A stretch of DNA of 64,000 nucleotides from Sphingopyxis sp. OPL5 (GCF_003797775.2 NZ_CP060725.1:4210001-4274000), one strand, 5' to 3'. Shown: positions 1-8,681, counted from the stretch's first letter. Notes: generated from the letters alone by a model not told the origin. Numbers and translations are program-made.

Positions 1-763
1 CGGCCTTGCGATCGGCCGTGCGCTAGCGCGGGAAGGTGCGCGCGTCGCGCTCGCAGACATCGACGGCGGAGCCCTCGAGCGCGAGACGGCGGCGCTGGGC
101 GACGCGGCGATGGCGGTTGCGCTCGACGTGACCGACCGCGATGCTTGGGCGCGCGCGCGGCAGGCTGTCGAGGCGCGGTTCGGTCCGGTCTCGATCCTCA
201 TCAACAACGCGGGCATCGGCCCCGATCTCAATCCGCTCGATGCGATGCCCGAAGCGCATTTCGACCGGATCGTCGCGGTCAAGCTGACCGGCACCTATAA
301 TGGCGTCCGCTGCTTCGTCCCCGCAATGCGCGAGGCAGGTCGCGGCGGCCACGTCGTCAACACCGCGTCGATGGCCGGGCTGATCGCCAGCGCAAAGTTG
401 GGAGGTTATACCGCGAGCAAATTTGCCGTCGTGGGCCTGAGTGAAGTGCTGCGCGCCGAACTGGAGCCCGAGGGGATCGGCGTTTCGGTGCTCTGTCCCG
501 GACTGGTGACGACCAACCTCGGCCGAAGCACGGGGCGTGCGCCCCGAGCCGGCGGGATGGACCCGGCCATGGTCGGCGACATGGTCGTTCGCGGCATTCG
601 CGAAAACCGGCTGCACATCGTGACCCACGGACAGCATCGCGGGCTCGTCGCCGACCGCATGGCGCGGGTAGTCGCCGCCTTTGACGATATTCCAACCGAT
701 CACCCCGACAGCCGCCCGGCGTCGGATACCCAAAAATATGAGGAACCGAAAAATGACGCCTGA
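1..763 (+). CDS. SDR-family oxidoreductase, 5'-truncated by window edge
   Basis: Short-chain dehydrogenase/reductase, probably NAD(P)-dependent oxidation of a hydroxyacyl-CoA or alcohol. The reading frame is already open at base 2 and begins inside the Rossmann nucleotide-binding region (visible GLAIG, the tail of the usual TGxxxGxG), so the true start lies upstream. 253 residues are visible, with NNAG near 68 and the catalytic YxxxK as Tyr136/Lys140 of the visible part. The stop overlaps the start of the next SDR gene by 11 bases, indicating one transcript. It opens the catabolic island. Substrate unknown; the family call is secure. Confidence 0.85.
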   Translation, partial: GLAIGRALAREGARVALADIDGGALERETAALGDAAMAVALDVTDRDAWARARQAVEARFGPVSILINNAGIGPDLNPLDAMPEAHFDRIVAVKLTGTYNGVRCFVPAMREAGRGGHVVNTASMAGLIASAKLGGYTASKFAVVGLSEVLRAELEPEGIGVSVLCPGLVTTNLGRSTGRAPRAGGMDPAMVGDMVVRGIRENRLHIVTHGQHRGLVADRMARVVAAFDDIPTDHPDSRPASDTQKYEEPKNDA

Positions 764-1499
764 TCCCTTGTTCGATTTCACCGGCAAAGTCGCGCTCGTC
801 ACCGGCGGATCGCGCGGGTTGGGCTACCGGATGGTCAAGGCGCTGGCCGAACGCGGCGCCGATGTGATCGTGGCGAGCCGCAAGCTCGACAAATGCGAAG
901 AGGTGGCGGCCGAATGCCGCGCGCTCGGCCGCCGGGCGATGGCGCATTCGGTACATTGCGGACGCTGGGACGAGATCGACGGGCTGATCGCGGCCACTTA
1001 TGCGGAATTCGGCCGTGTCGACATATTGATCAACAACGCCGGCATGTCGCCCGCCTGCCCCAGCCACGAAATGCCGGAAAACCTGTTCGATTCGGTGCTG
1101 AACCTGAATTTCAAGGGGCCGTTCCGGCTCGCGAGCCAGGTCGCGCACCGGATGAGCGAGGGCGATGGCGGCACCATCATCAACATCAGTTCGACCGGCG
1201 CGCTGATGGCGCTGCCGATGGTGATTCCTTATGGGTCGGCGAAGGCGGCGCTCAACGCGATGAGCGTGTCGTTGAGCCGCGAATATGCGCCCAAGGTGCG
1301 GGTGAACACGATCAGCCCCGGACCATTCCTGACCGACATTGCCGAAGCGTGGGACGAGCGGAAGCGCGAGACGCAGCCGGTCGCGCTGAGGCGGCCGGGG
1401 AACCCCGACGAGATCGTGACCGCGGCACTGATGCTCGCGAGCCCGGCGTCGTCGTACACGACGGGGGCGCTGGTGCGAGTGGATGGCGGGCAGCTGTGA
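753..1499 (+). CDS. SDR-family oxidoreductase
   Basis: Short-chain dehydrogenase of 248 residues, normal for the family. TGGSRGLG (17-24) is the nucleotide-binding motif, NNAG is near 94-97, and the catalytic residues are Ser146, Tyr160 and Lys164 (YGSAK). The C-terminus ends VDGGQL, as in FabG-like enzymes. In-frame ATGs at 681 and 738 lie inside the previous gene; the ATG at 753 is chosen because a GAGG ribosome-binding site lies at 740-743 and the protein then begins like family members. It overlaps the upstream SDR by 11 bases, so translation is probably coupled. A role as 3-hydroxyacyl-CoA or alcohol dehydrogenase is inferred from context only. Confidence 0.88.
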   Translation: MTPDPLFDFTGKVALVTGGSRGLGYRMVKALAERGADVIVASRKLDKCEEVAAECRALGRRAMAHSVHCGRWDEIDGLIAATYAEFGRVDILINNAGMSPACPSHEMPENLFDSVLNLNFKGPFRLASQVAHRMSEGDGGTIINISSTGALMALPMVIPYGSAKAALNAMSVSLSREYAPKVRVNTISPGPFLTDIAEAWDERKRETQPVALRRPGNPDEIVTAALMLASPASSYTTGALVRVDGGQL

Positions 1500-1504
1500 A
1501 TATA

Positions 1505-1652
1505 ATCCTCCCTGTCGCGGAGCGATGGGGAGGTGGCGGCGCGAAGCGCTGACGGAGGGGCCGACGCCCTCGATGTCTGTGCAAGGCCGCGGCCCCTCCA
1601 CCACGCCCTTCGGGCGCGGTCCCCCTCCCCATCGCTTCGCGACGGGGAGGAT
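1505..1652. repeat. Large intergenic inverted repeat between convergent genes
   Basis: The left arm (about 1505-1535) carries GGAGCGATGGGGAGG and the right arm (about 1621-1652) carries CCTCCCCATCGCTTC. Inner GAGGGGCC/GGCCCCTC arms extend the pairing. It fills the gap between two convergent genes and could fold as a long hairpin that stops transcription from either side. It is unlike the A-D palindrome families elsewhere in the window. Confidence 0.75.
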
Positions 1653-1664
1653 TTTGCGCAAGGC

Positions 1665-2645
1665 TTACCGGCGAAACCCCGCCAGCCGCTGGTCGACGAT
1701 CGCTTCGGCTTCCGAAATGATCCGGTCGATCAATTCCTGACAGGTCGGAATATCGTGGATCAGCCCCTGGATCATGCCGGCCCAGAAGACGCCCTTCGAC
1801 AGGTCGCCGGTGGTCAGCAGTTCGCGGCCCGCGGTGCCGGCGACCAGTTCCTGCACGTCGCCGAACTTCGCGTCGGGCAAGGCGAGACGGCGGACGACTT
1901 CTTCGCTGACTTCGCTCTTGCCGACGCGCGCGGTGTTCTTGAAGTTGCGGAAGATCAGGAAGCTGCCGCGCTCGTCATTGTCGACATAGGCCTGTTTCAC
2001 ATTGTCGTGCACCGGCGCTTCCTTGGTCGCGCAAAAACGCGTGCCCATGTTGATGCCCTCGGCGCCGAGGCTGAGCGCGGCGATCAGGCCACGGCCGTCG
2101 CCGAAACCGCCCGACGCGAGCATCGGAATCTTGACCTTGTCGGCGGCGGCGGGGATCAGGATCAGCCCGGGGATATCGTCCTCGCCCGGGTGGCCCGCGC
2201 ATTCGAAACCGTCGATCGAGATGATGTCGCAGCCGGCTTTCTCGGCCGACAGCGCGTGGCGGACAGCCGTGCATTTGTGCAGGATGGTGACGCCGTGCGG
2301 TTTCACCCGCGCCCAGATCTCGCGCACCGCCGGGGTGCCCGCGGTTTCCATGATCTTCACCCCGCTTTCGACGACGGCGTCGGCATAGGCGTTGTAGTCG
2401 GGCGAATTGATCGTGGGGAAGACGGTCAGGTTGACGCCGAAGGGCTTGTCGGTCATCGACCGGCACTTCTCGATCTCGTCGCGCAGCGCCTGCGGCGTCG
2501 GCTGGGTCAGCGCGGTGATGATGCCGAGGCCGCCGGCGTTCGACACCGAGCTCGCCATCTCGGCGGTGCCCACCGCCTGCATGCCGCCCTGGACGATCGG
2601 ATGTTCGATCCCCAGCATTTCGGTGATCCGCGTCTTGAAACCCAT
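1665..2645 (-). CDS. Nitronate monooxygenase-family FMN oxidoreductase (2-nitropropane dioxygenase-like)
   Basis: TIM-barrel FMN protein of 326 residues. The N-terminus MGFKTRITEML..PIVQGGM and the phosphate-binding stretch GGFGDGRGLIAALSLGAEG, followed by MGTRF, are typical of the NMO/FabK family. The internal ATG at 2645 is preferred over 2660 because GGAGGG sits just upstream of it. In catabolic islands such proteins often act on CoA thioesters as flavin reductases (IpdC of steroid degradation is an example from the literature) rather than on nitronates; that role here is inference. It is divergent from the quinone oxidoreductase gene, and an AGTTATATAACT site lies 17 bases upstream of its start, in the position of a repressor site. 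Confidence 0.85.
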   Translation of the reverse strand: MGFKTRITEMLGIEHPIVQGGMQAVGTAEMASSVSNAGGLGIITALTQPTPQALRDEIEKCRSMTDKPFGVNLTVFPTINSPDYNAYADAVVESGVKIMETAGTPAVREIWARVKPHGVTILHKCTAVRHALSAEKAGCDIISIDGFECAGHPGEDDIPGLILIPAAADKVKIPMLASGGFGDGRGLIAALSLGAEGINMGTRFCATKEAPVHDNVKQAYVDNDERGSFLIFRNFKNTARVGKSEVSEEVVRRLALPDAKFGDVQELVAGTAGRELLTTGDLSKGVFWAGMIQGLIHDIPTCQELIDRIISEAEAIVDQRLAGFRR

Positions 2646-2661
2646 CAGCTTTCCCTCCAAT

Positions 2662-2673
2662 AGTTATATAACT
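2662..2673. promoter_or_regulatory. Palindromic operator AGTTATATAACT (copy 1)
   Basis: Perfect 12-base palindrome between the divergent genes starting at 2645 (minus) and 2713 (plus). On the plus strand it is followed by TGGTTATAC, matching the flank of three other copies at 9931, 13933 and 17942. Shared sequence and shared divergent placement indicate a binding site for one regulator. Confidence 0.7.
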
Positions 2674-2712
2674 TGGTTATACTTCTAAATCCGCAATGAC
2701 AAGAGGTGTCCG

Positions 2713-3702
2713 ATGACCGCTCCCCTGCCCCGCGCCGTTCGTGCCGACGAACTCGGCCCGCCCGAAAATTACGCGCTCGTCGATCATGATCCGGGGCCGC
2801 CCGCGCCCACACAAGTGAGCATTTCTATCAGGGCGGCAGGGATCAGCTTCGTCGATGTGCTGACCGCGGGTGGCGGATATCAGGTGAAGCCGCCGGTGCC
2901 CTTCATTCCGGGCAGCGAGTGCGCGGGGGTGGTGACCGCGGTCGGGGCAGAGGTCGCAGGATTGGCGGTCGGCGACAAGGTCGTCGCGAGCGGCTGGGGC
3001 GGGATGTTCGCCGACGCGACCAACCTGCCCGCGCGCACGGTGCGCAAGATGCCCGGAGCACTGTCGTTCGCGGAAGCCGCGGTCTTCCCCGTGAGCTATG
3101 CGACCGCGTGGCACGCGCTGGTCGATCGCGGCAGCCTCAAGGCGGGAGAGACCTTGCTGGTGCTCGGCGCGGGCGGCGCAACCGGCTATGCCGCGGTACA
3201 GATCGGCAAGCATCTGGGCGCGCGGGTGATCGGGTCGGCATCGAGCGAGGAAAAACGCGCGCTGGCCACTGCGGGCGGCGCCAATGCCGTGGTCGACGCG
3301 CGCGGCGACGACTGGCGCGATCAGGTCAAGGCGGCGAACGGCGGCAAGGGCGTCGACGTCGTGTTCGACCCCGTTGGTGGCGAGGCGACCGATCCGGCAT
3401 TCCGCTCGCTGGCGTGGAACGGACGGCATCTGGTGATCGGCTTTCCGGGCGGGATCGCGGCGCTAAAGACCAATTTGCCGCTACTGAAAGGGGCGAGCCT
3501 GATCGGGGTCGATATCCGCCAGTTCGGCATTTTCGAACCCGAGAAGAGTGAGGCCAATCGCGATACGGTGTTCGCGCTGGCGGGCGAAGGCACGCTGCGA
3601 CCGGCGGTGGCGCGGGCCTATCCGCTGGAAGAGTTTCGCGCGGCGATGACCGATGCGGCGGCGGGCAAGAGCGCAGGGCGGATCGTGTTGGTGATGGGAT
3701 AA
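2713..3702 (+). CDS. Zinc-independent NADPH:quinone oxidoreductase family (MDR superfamily)
   Basis: Medium-chain dehydrogenase/reductase of 329 residues. The GroES-like N-domain contains GSECAGVVTAVG near 72-83, and the Rossmann motif GAGGATGYAAVQIGK lies near 155-170. No structural-zinc Cys cluster or catalytic Cys/His zinc set is visible, which points to the quinone reductase/crotonyl-CoA reductase side of the family. An AGAGG site precedes the ATG. It is transcribed divergently from the NMO-family gene with the shared operator between them, so it is probably part of the same regulon. It could reduce an enoyl-CoA or quinone; the exact substrate cannot be read. Confidence 0.87.
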   Translation: MTAPLPRAVRADELGPPENYALVDHDPGPPAPTQVSISIRAAGISFVDVLTAGGGYQVKPPVPFIPGSECAGVVTAVGAEVAGLAVGDKVVASGWGGMFADATNLPARTVRKMPGALSFAEAAVFPVSYATAWHALVDRGSLKAGETLLVLGAGGATGYAAVQIGKHLGARVIGSASSEEKRALATAGGANAVVDARGDDWRDQVKAANGGKGVDVVFDPVGGEATDPAFRSLAWNGRHLVIGFPGGIAALKTNLPLLKGASLIGVDIRQFGIFEPEKSEANRDTVFALAGEGTLRPAVARAYPLEEFRAAMTDAAAGKSAGRIVLVMG

Positions 3703-3709
3703 TCATGTT

Positions 3710-3792
3710 CGTCATTGCGAGGAGCGAAGCGACGCGGCAATCCAGAGTCGCGTAGCCTGCTCTGGATTGCTTCGCTCCGCTCGCAATGACGA
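3710..3792. repeat. Family A palindrome, copy 1
   Basis: Arms are CGTCATTGCGAGGAGCGAAG and its near-complement CTTCGCTCCGCTCGCAATGACG, with an inner CAATCCAGAG/CTCTGGATTG pair. It lies between the ends of convergent genes and is followed by GGCTTTTTGG, so it may also act as a terminator. It belongs to the REP-like family that recurs at 12514, 15491, 38102, 50477 and 50953. Confidence 0.9.
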
Positions 3793-3811
3793 GGCTTTTT
3801 GGTGAGGGGGA

Positions 3812-4750
3812 TTACGCCCAGCCCGCGGTCCGCGCCCCGAGATTGGACCGCCAGTCCGGCACCGCCGGCAAGTCCACGAACTCACCCTTCAACCGTGCCA
3901 CCAACGCATCCACCGGCTCGACAGCGTCGATCAGCCCGGCACTCTGCCCGGCGCTCCAAATGTCGCGCCAGGGTATCACGCCCTCGGGCATCGGCGAGCG
4001 CGTGTTGGGCAGCGTTTTCGCATCGAGGCCGACCGCCTCGATAGATTGCCGCATCCAGTGCGCGGGAACGCCGTTCATCGCCGCCGAGGCTACGATATCG
4101 TCGGCGCTCACCGCCGGGATCATCGACCGGTGGCCCTCGACCACCCCGCTCTCAGGCGTCGCGATAAAGCGCGTGCCCATGCAGGCGATGTCGCCGCCCA
4201 GCGCGAGCGAGGCGGCGATGCCATGCGCGTCGGCGATGCCGCCCGCGACAATCAGCAGCCCGCCGAACATCCGCCGCACCGCGGGAACAAACGCCATCGG
4301 TGTCAAAAACCCAGTATGCCCGCCTGCGCCGGCGCAGGTCAGCATCAGCCCGTCCGCCCCCGCCGCGATCGCCTTTTCGGCGTGTTTCATCGTCGTCACG
4401 TCGTGGACGACGCGCCCGCCCCAGCCATGGACACGCTCGACGAGTGCCGACGGATCGCCGAGGCTCGAGAGGACGAGAGGGACGCGGTAGCGTTCGAGCA
4501 GCGCAAGGCGGTCGGCGGCCTTGGGATCGGCACCCCAGCGCGCCGGCATGTTGACGATCGGCGGCGCGGCGCCTTCGATGCCGGCGAGCGCCGCCAGATA
4601 GTTTTCGAACTGTTCAAAGGGCGTGATCGTGCCGCCCTGCCAGCCGCCGATCACGCCCGCTTGGCAACAGGCGACCGCGAGCGGGACCGACGAGGCGAAG
4701 CTCATCGGCGCACACATCAGGGGAAGCGAGAGGTTGGAAAAGATCGTCAT
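3812..4750 (-). CDS. Second nitronate monooxygenase-family flavoprotein
   Basis: FMN-dependent TIM-barrel oxidoreductase of 312 residues, paralogous in fold to the protein at 1665-2645 but divergent in sequence. Features are the N-terminal LPLMCAPMSFAS, a central LTCAGAGGHTG (near 190, where NMO-family proteins carry the catalytic-His region), and GGIADAHGIAASLALGGDIACMGTRF. Translation from 4750 (ATGACG) overlaps the stop of the lipoprotein gene by 4 bases (ATGA), which decides this start over longer options. It is the last gene of a minus-strand operon that begins at 9893 with an acyl-CoA dehydrogenase. A flavin-dependent step on a CoA thioester is inferred. Confidence 0.85.
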   Translation of the reverse strand: MTIFSNLSLPLMCAPMSFASSVPLAVACCQAGVIGGWQGGTITPFEQFENYLAALAGIEGAAPPIVNMPARWGADPKAADRLALLERYRVPLVLSSLGDPSALVERVHGWGGRVVHDVTTMKHAEKAIAAGADGLMLTCAGAGGHTGFLTPMAFVPAVRRMFGGLLIVAGGIADAHGIAASLALGGDIACMGTRFIATPESGVVEGHRSMIPAVSADDIVASAAMNGVPAHWMRQSIEAVGLDAKTLPNTRSPMPEGVIPWRDIWSAGQSAGLIDAVEPVDALVARLKGEFVDLPAVPDWRSNLGARTAGWA

Positions 4751-5238
4751 CCGCGCGTCTTGGCAGATTTTTTCGCGTCCTGCGCCTGTTTGAACGCAGC
4801 CTTGTGTGCGGCCTGCTCTTCCGCCGAATAGACGCGCTGGTGGATATCCTGATAAAAGACGATCTTGCCGTCCTTGACCTGATAGACCCCGACCCAAGGC
4901 TGTTCGTCGTTCGGTGCATGCAGCGTCCAGAAGGCCCAGCCGACATTGCCATCGGTGACCAGCCGGTCGAGCGTGCAGCAGCCGTCGCCCGCCCCTTCGA
5001 ACTGCGCGAGGAATCTGGTCGCCGCTTCCTTGCCCTCATGTCGTCCCCAGATCGGGTCGATGAAGACGATGTCGTCGGCGAGCAGCGCCCCGTTGGCGCC
5101 GAAGCGGTTCGCGTCCGTGTTCTTCCAGAACGCTTCCATCACCGCCTTGGCATCGCGCTCCGGCGTCGTGGCTTCGGGCTTTGGCTGGCATCCGGCTAGC
5201 GCAACCGCCGCCGTCAGCCCGATCAGGATTTTCCGCAT
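4747..5238 (-). CDS. NTF2/SnoaL-like lipoprotein
   Basis: 163-residue protein with a lipoprotein signal peptide (MRKILIGLTAAVALAGC, lipobox LAGC at 14-17), so probably membrane-anchored in the periplasm. The mature part looks like a SnoaL/NTF2-type cone-barrel: an N-terminal helix with AVMEAFWKN, then strands including DIVFIDPIWG and GKIVFYQDIHQ. The C-terminal tail is Lys/Ala-rich. Such folds serve as isomerases, dehydratases or ligand binders, and no catalytic set can be assigned. It lies in the acyl-CoA dehydrogenase/WS-DGAT operon, 13 bases after the 352-residue protein gene, and overlaps the downstream flavoprotein gene by 4 bases. Confidence 0.75.
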   Translation of the reverse strand: MRKILIGLTAAVALAGCQPKPEATTPERDAKAVMEAFWKNTDANRFGANGALLADDIVFIDPIWGRHEGKEAATRFLAQFEGAGDGCCTLDRLVTDGNVGWAFWTLHAPNDEQPWVGVYQVKDGKIVFYQDIHQRVYSAEEQAAHKAAFKQAQDAKKSAKTRG

Positions 5239-5251
5239 ATCCCCCCTTATT

Positions 5252-6310
5252 TCAGACAGTCGCCTTCAGCGCGTCGAGCACCCGGACATAATGGACCGGA
5301 TTCCATACGTCCTGATCCTCGCCCCAGCCGATGCCGCCGTCGATGTCCCAGCGCATCAGCTGGTTCACGCCATAACCCGCTTCGCTCATCGTGCTGACGA
5401 CGAAGCCTTCGCTCTTCATTTCGCGGCCTTGGTCGTCGACCAGTTCGACCTGCATATGCGTGCTCCAGCCGGTTTTCGGGCTACGAAACACGCGCATGCG
5501 CGATTGGCTCGAATCGAGGCTGCCAAAGCTCCCGTCGCGGCGGATCCAGCCGGCGTTCATCGGCGACCAGCCGTCGGCGTCGCCGTCCTGCACGCGCGCG
5601 AAGCCGAGGAAGCCGGTGCCGTCGCGGCGGTGGCCGAAGATATACTGGATCCGTCCGCGGCCGCGCTCACGCTCGATCTCGCGCCAGCGCGCGCCGCCGG
5701 GGTGCTTCACGCGTTCGATGTCGCTGGCATAGACTTTCGGGCTCGCCGCATAGGGCCCGCCGCGCGGCCCCCAGGTGCGGTCGCGCACCCCGATGCCGTC
5801 GATGCGAATCTTTTCGCCGCGCAGGGTCATCCAGCCTTCGACATGGCCAAGTTGGTCGTAATGCGGGGTCGCCATGAACGGCGGCTTGCCCGGCGGGAAG
5901 CGGTGCGGTTCGTGGAGGCCCGTGTGGGTGAAATCGAGCGCGAAACCGCGCGACGCGTCCTCGTACTGGAGGTGATATTTCATCCCCGGCTCGATCATCT
6001 TGAGGCTGTAGCCGCCACCGTTCTTGTCGCCGGGAAAGACGATGTCGGTGAGATCGGGCGCGTCGGGCATCGCCGCTTCCTCGACCTTGCGATAATAGGC
6101 CATGCGCGCCTGGTCATAGCCCTCGTCATCCCAGGCGAAGATGCGCCAGGTGACCGCCTTGCGGTTCTGATAATAGGGCGCATGGATCCAGCAGCCGATC
6201 TTGCGTTCGGGGATGTTGAACGACCACCAGTTGGTCTCGGTTTCATACGGATCATCGGATAGCTGATGGTAACGGTCGTCTTCCGGCTTGAACGCCAGGT
6301 CGTCGGTCAT
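5252..6310 (-). CDS. Uncharacterised 352-residue protein, lipocalin/beta-barrel-like
   Basis: No characterised homologue is recognised. The sequence is rich in Trp, Tyr and Gly with alternating beta-strand-like segments (NWWSFNIPERKIGCW, GMKYHLQYEDASRG, GVRDRTWGPRGG) and resembles the uncharacterised DUF7064/DUF7065-type proteins often found beside steroid or terpenoid catabolism genes; that likeness is from memory. There is no signal peptide or transmembrane segment. Its start overlaps the end of the upstream WS/DGAT gene by 4 bases, so it is co-translated with lipid-acyl genes. A role in binding or presenting a hydrophobic substrate is a guess from context. Confidence 0.65.
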   Translation of the reverse strand: MTDDLAFKPEDDRYHQLSDDPYETETNWWSFNIPERKIGCWIHAPYYQNRKAVTWRIFAWDDEGYDQARMAYYRKVEEAAMPDAPDLTDIVFPGDKNGGGYSLKMIEPGMKYHLQYEDASRGFALDFTHTGLHEPHRFPPGKPPFMATPHYDQLGHVEGWMTLRGEKIRIDGIGVRDRTWGPRGGPYAASPKVYASDIERVKHPGGARWREIERERGRGRIQYIFGHRRDGTGFLGFARVQDGDADGWSPMNAGWIRRDGSFGSLDSSQSRMRVFRSPKTGWSTHMQVELVDDQGREMKSEGFVVSTMSEAGYGVNQLMRWDIDGGIGWGEDQDVWNPVHYVRVLDALKATV

Positions 6311-7680
6311 GCAATGGTCTCCAGTTCGTCGAGCGCGGCGGCGAACAGCGCCGCGATGCGGCCCGCGTCGGCGATTTTTTCGGCATCGGCGATCACGCCC
6401 ATGTCGAGATTGTCGCCGCTACGCCGCGAAGTGATGTTGAGAAAGCGGCCCGAGCCGATGATCGGCACGGGGTAATTGTTGCGCTGGCGAAAGCCGGCAT
6501 AGCTGCGCGCCTCGGCCGGGCCGGGCACGTTCGACAACGTCAAATTGCCGGGGATCAGGCGTTTGCCGCCCGCCAGCCGCTCGGCAAAGGCGATGCGGCG
6601 ATCCTTGGCGCCGAAAGGCTTTTCAGCGGCGTCGAGCAGCGCCTCGTCGTGCGGGGTACGGCGCATCTCGGCGGCCATCGACGCCTGGATCGCGCGCAGG
6701 CGTTCGACGGGGTCGGCGAGGTGCGTCGCGAGATGCGGATGCAGCGCGACGATGCGGTTGCCGAAATCGCCATGGTCTGGACGGCGATAGGACCGCGCCG
6801 AATTGACGACGAGCGGCGTGCCGGGAAGATCGTCGATCTCGATCAGATATTCGCGGAGCGCCGTGCTGGCGAGCGTCAGGAAGACATCGTTGACCGTGGC
6901 TCCGAGAGCCTTGCCGACCGCCTTCACGCGCGCGAGCGGCAGGCTGATCGTCGCGTAGCGGCGGCGTGCCGAGGTCGAGCCCGACATCTTGAGCTGCGGC
7001 GTCGGGGCGCGGTCGCCCTTATGGGCTTCGAGCTTGGCGAGCGCGTCCCGGCGGCGCTCCGACTGTTCGGCGCGCTGCGCGGCCTCGTCGGCGAAACGCG
7101 TTTGCGCCAGCACGCGCCACGTCCCGCCGTCGGGCAACGCCGCGTCGGCGGTGCGCTGCGGTGCCGGTGGCGCGGCGTCGCTGAGCAGGGCGAGGACGGT
7201 CTGAAAACCGATACCGTCGGCGACGCTGTGGTGCATCTTGAGGTAGAGCGCGCTGCCGCCGTGCGCGAGCCGTTCGAAGACATGCGCCGCGAAGGGCGGA
7301 CCTTCGAGGTCGAGCCGCCGCATGTTGAGCATCGCGACGGCCGCATGAAGCTCGTCGTCGGCCCACGCACCGGGATGCGGCTGGACCGCGACGAGCGCGT
7401 CGAGGTTGCAACTCGCGAGGTCCGCCCAGACGTCCGAATCGAAACCGTCGGGCGCTTCGTGCAGCCGCGCGAGCAGCGGCGTCGCCGGCAGACGCTCGGC
7501 GAATTGGCGGCGGATCGCAGCGGCGAAAACGTCCTGCCGGTCGGGCGGCACATCGAGCATTATCAGGGCCCCGACATGCATCGGCGACGCGTCGGTTTCG
7601 GACAGGATCATGAAATGATCGTCGGGGCGCAACCGGCGGACGCCGGGGACAAGTTGCAGCCGGTCGCGAGCGCCGCTCAC
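6307..7680 (-). CDS. Wax ester synthase/diacylglycerol acyltransferase (WS/DGAT) family
   Basis: O-acyltransferase of 457 residues, normal for bacterial WS/DGAT. The condensing motif HHxxxDG is HHSVADG at 150-156, and the N-terminal RLRPDDHFMILSETDASPMHVG matches the family's opening. The C-domain carries LTLSNVPGP. The frame is open well upstream, but it would run into the dehydrogenase gene; a GTG at 7680, four bases after that gene's TGA, gives the usual N-terminus. Known members esterify acyl-CoA to alcohols or diacylglycerol. In a catabolic operon it may store, or transfer acyl groups from, the pathway intermediate. The start is less certain than the family. Confidence 0.85.
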   Translation of the reverse strand: MSGARDRLQLVPGVRRLRPDDHFMILSETDASPMHVGALIMLDVPPDRQDVFAAAIRRQFAERLPATPLLARLHEAPDGFDSDVWADLASCNLDALVAVQPHPGAWADDELHAAVAMLNMRRLDLEGPPFAAHVFERLAHGGSALYLKMHHSVADGIGFQTVLALLSDAAPPAPQRTADAALPDGGTWRVLAQTRFADEAAQRAEQSERRRDALAKLEAHKGDRAPTPQLKMSGSTSARRRYATISLPLARVKAVGKALGATVNDVFLTLASTALREYLIEIDDLPGTPLVVNSARSYRRPDHGDFGNRIVALHPHLATHLADPVERLRAIQASMAAEMRRTPHDEALLDAAEKPFGAKDRRIAFAERLAGGKRLIPGNLTLSNVPGPAEARSYAGFRQRNNYPVPIIGSGRFLNITSRRSGDNLDMGVIADAEKIADAGRIAALFAAALDELETIA

Positions 7681-7684
7681 CCCG

Positions 7685-8680
7685 TCACCACCCCGCGAGG
7701 ACCGCCGCCCGCGCGCGATGCGCGGCCGGGCTTCCGAGCCATGCCCGGTCAAAAGCCGCGCGACGAAACCAGTAATGGAGTCCATATTCCCAAGTGTACC
7801 CGATGCCCCCATGCGCGGCGACCGCCGCCCGGGTCGACCGGACGTAGATGTCACACAGATGGGCCTTTGCCATCGCGGCCGCACGCGGCGCGTCGGGGAG
7901 GCCCGCATCCCAGGCATAGGCGGCGTACCACAGGAGCGCACGCGCCGGCTCCACATCGAGCGCCATATGCGCGAGCTGGTGCTTGAGCGCCTGGAAACGC
8001 CCGATCGGCTGGCCGAACTGTTCGCGCTCCTTGGCGTAGGCGACGCTCATGTCGGTGACCTTCTGCGCGCCGCCGAGCGCGTCGGCGGCGACGAGGACGA
8101 GCGCCGCGTCGGCGAGACGACCGGTCATCGGGTCGCTCGCGGCGAAGAGCGTCTCGCCAGCATCGGCGGGAATCGCGACCTTCGATACAGGGCGGCTGCG
8201 GTCGGCGGCCTTGACCGCCTCGATCGCCGCGTCGACCGCGGCGACAAGGCGGACCCCGGCTTCGCGGTCGACAATCAGGAAAAAGTCGGCGGCGCGCGCG
8301 CAAGGGACAAACGCGCTGCCGCCGTGGACCAGCGTCGCGACCTTTTCGCCGCTCGCCAGCGTTTCGAGATGGGATTTTGCTGCGCCATTGTCGCTGCACG
8401 CAGCGGCGGCGACGGCGAGAAGCTGGCCGATCAGCGGCCCCGGTGCCGCCGCCTCGCCCACGACCTCGCACACCAGCGCGGCGTCGAGCAGCCCCATCCC
8501 GCTGTCGGGCGCGAGCGTGCCGCCGAGGCCGAGCGCCATCAGCGCATCCCAGCTGGTGCGGTCGAAATCATCGTCGCCATCGGCAAAGGCATGAAGCCGC
8601 TCGATCGGCCAGGCACCGGCGAGCGTGCCGCGCACCGCGTCCTGGATCGCCGTCTGTTCTTCGGTCAGGTGGAAATGCAT
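7685..8680 (-). CDS. Acyl-CoA dehydrogenase, short subunit (pair 1)
   Basis: 331 residues, shorter than a standard ACAD (about 380-400). It keeps the C-terminal FAD-contact segment REQFGQPIGRFQALKHQLA and HGGIGYTWE but has lost the SEPxxGSD flavin/substrate motif found in full subunits. Such shortened partners form alpha2beta2 dehydrogenases in steroid catabolism (established for ChsE and IpdE types), with one active site shared across subunits. It starts one base after the stop of the long subunit gene (TGAGATG), so the two are co-translated. FAD-dependent alpha,beta-dehydrogenation of an acyl-CoA is predicted; the substrate is unknown. Confidence 0.88.
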   Translation of the reverse strand: MHFHLTEEQTAIQDAVRGTLAGAWPIERLHAFADGDDDFDRTSWDALMALGLGGTLAPDSGMGLLDAALVCEVVGEAAAPGPLIGQLLAVAAAACSDNGAAKSHLETLASGEKVATLVHGGSAFVPCARAADFFLIVDREAGVRLVAAVDAAIEAVKAADRSRPVSKVAIPADAGETLFAASDPMTGRLADAALVLVAADALGGAQKVTDMSVAYAKEREQFGQPIGRFQALKHQLAHMALDVEPARALLWYAAYAWDAGLPDAPRAAAMAKAHLCDIYVRSTRAAVAAHGGIGYTWEYGLHYWFRRAAFDRAWLGSPAAHRARAAVLAGW

Positions 8681-8681
8681 C

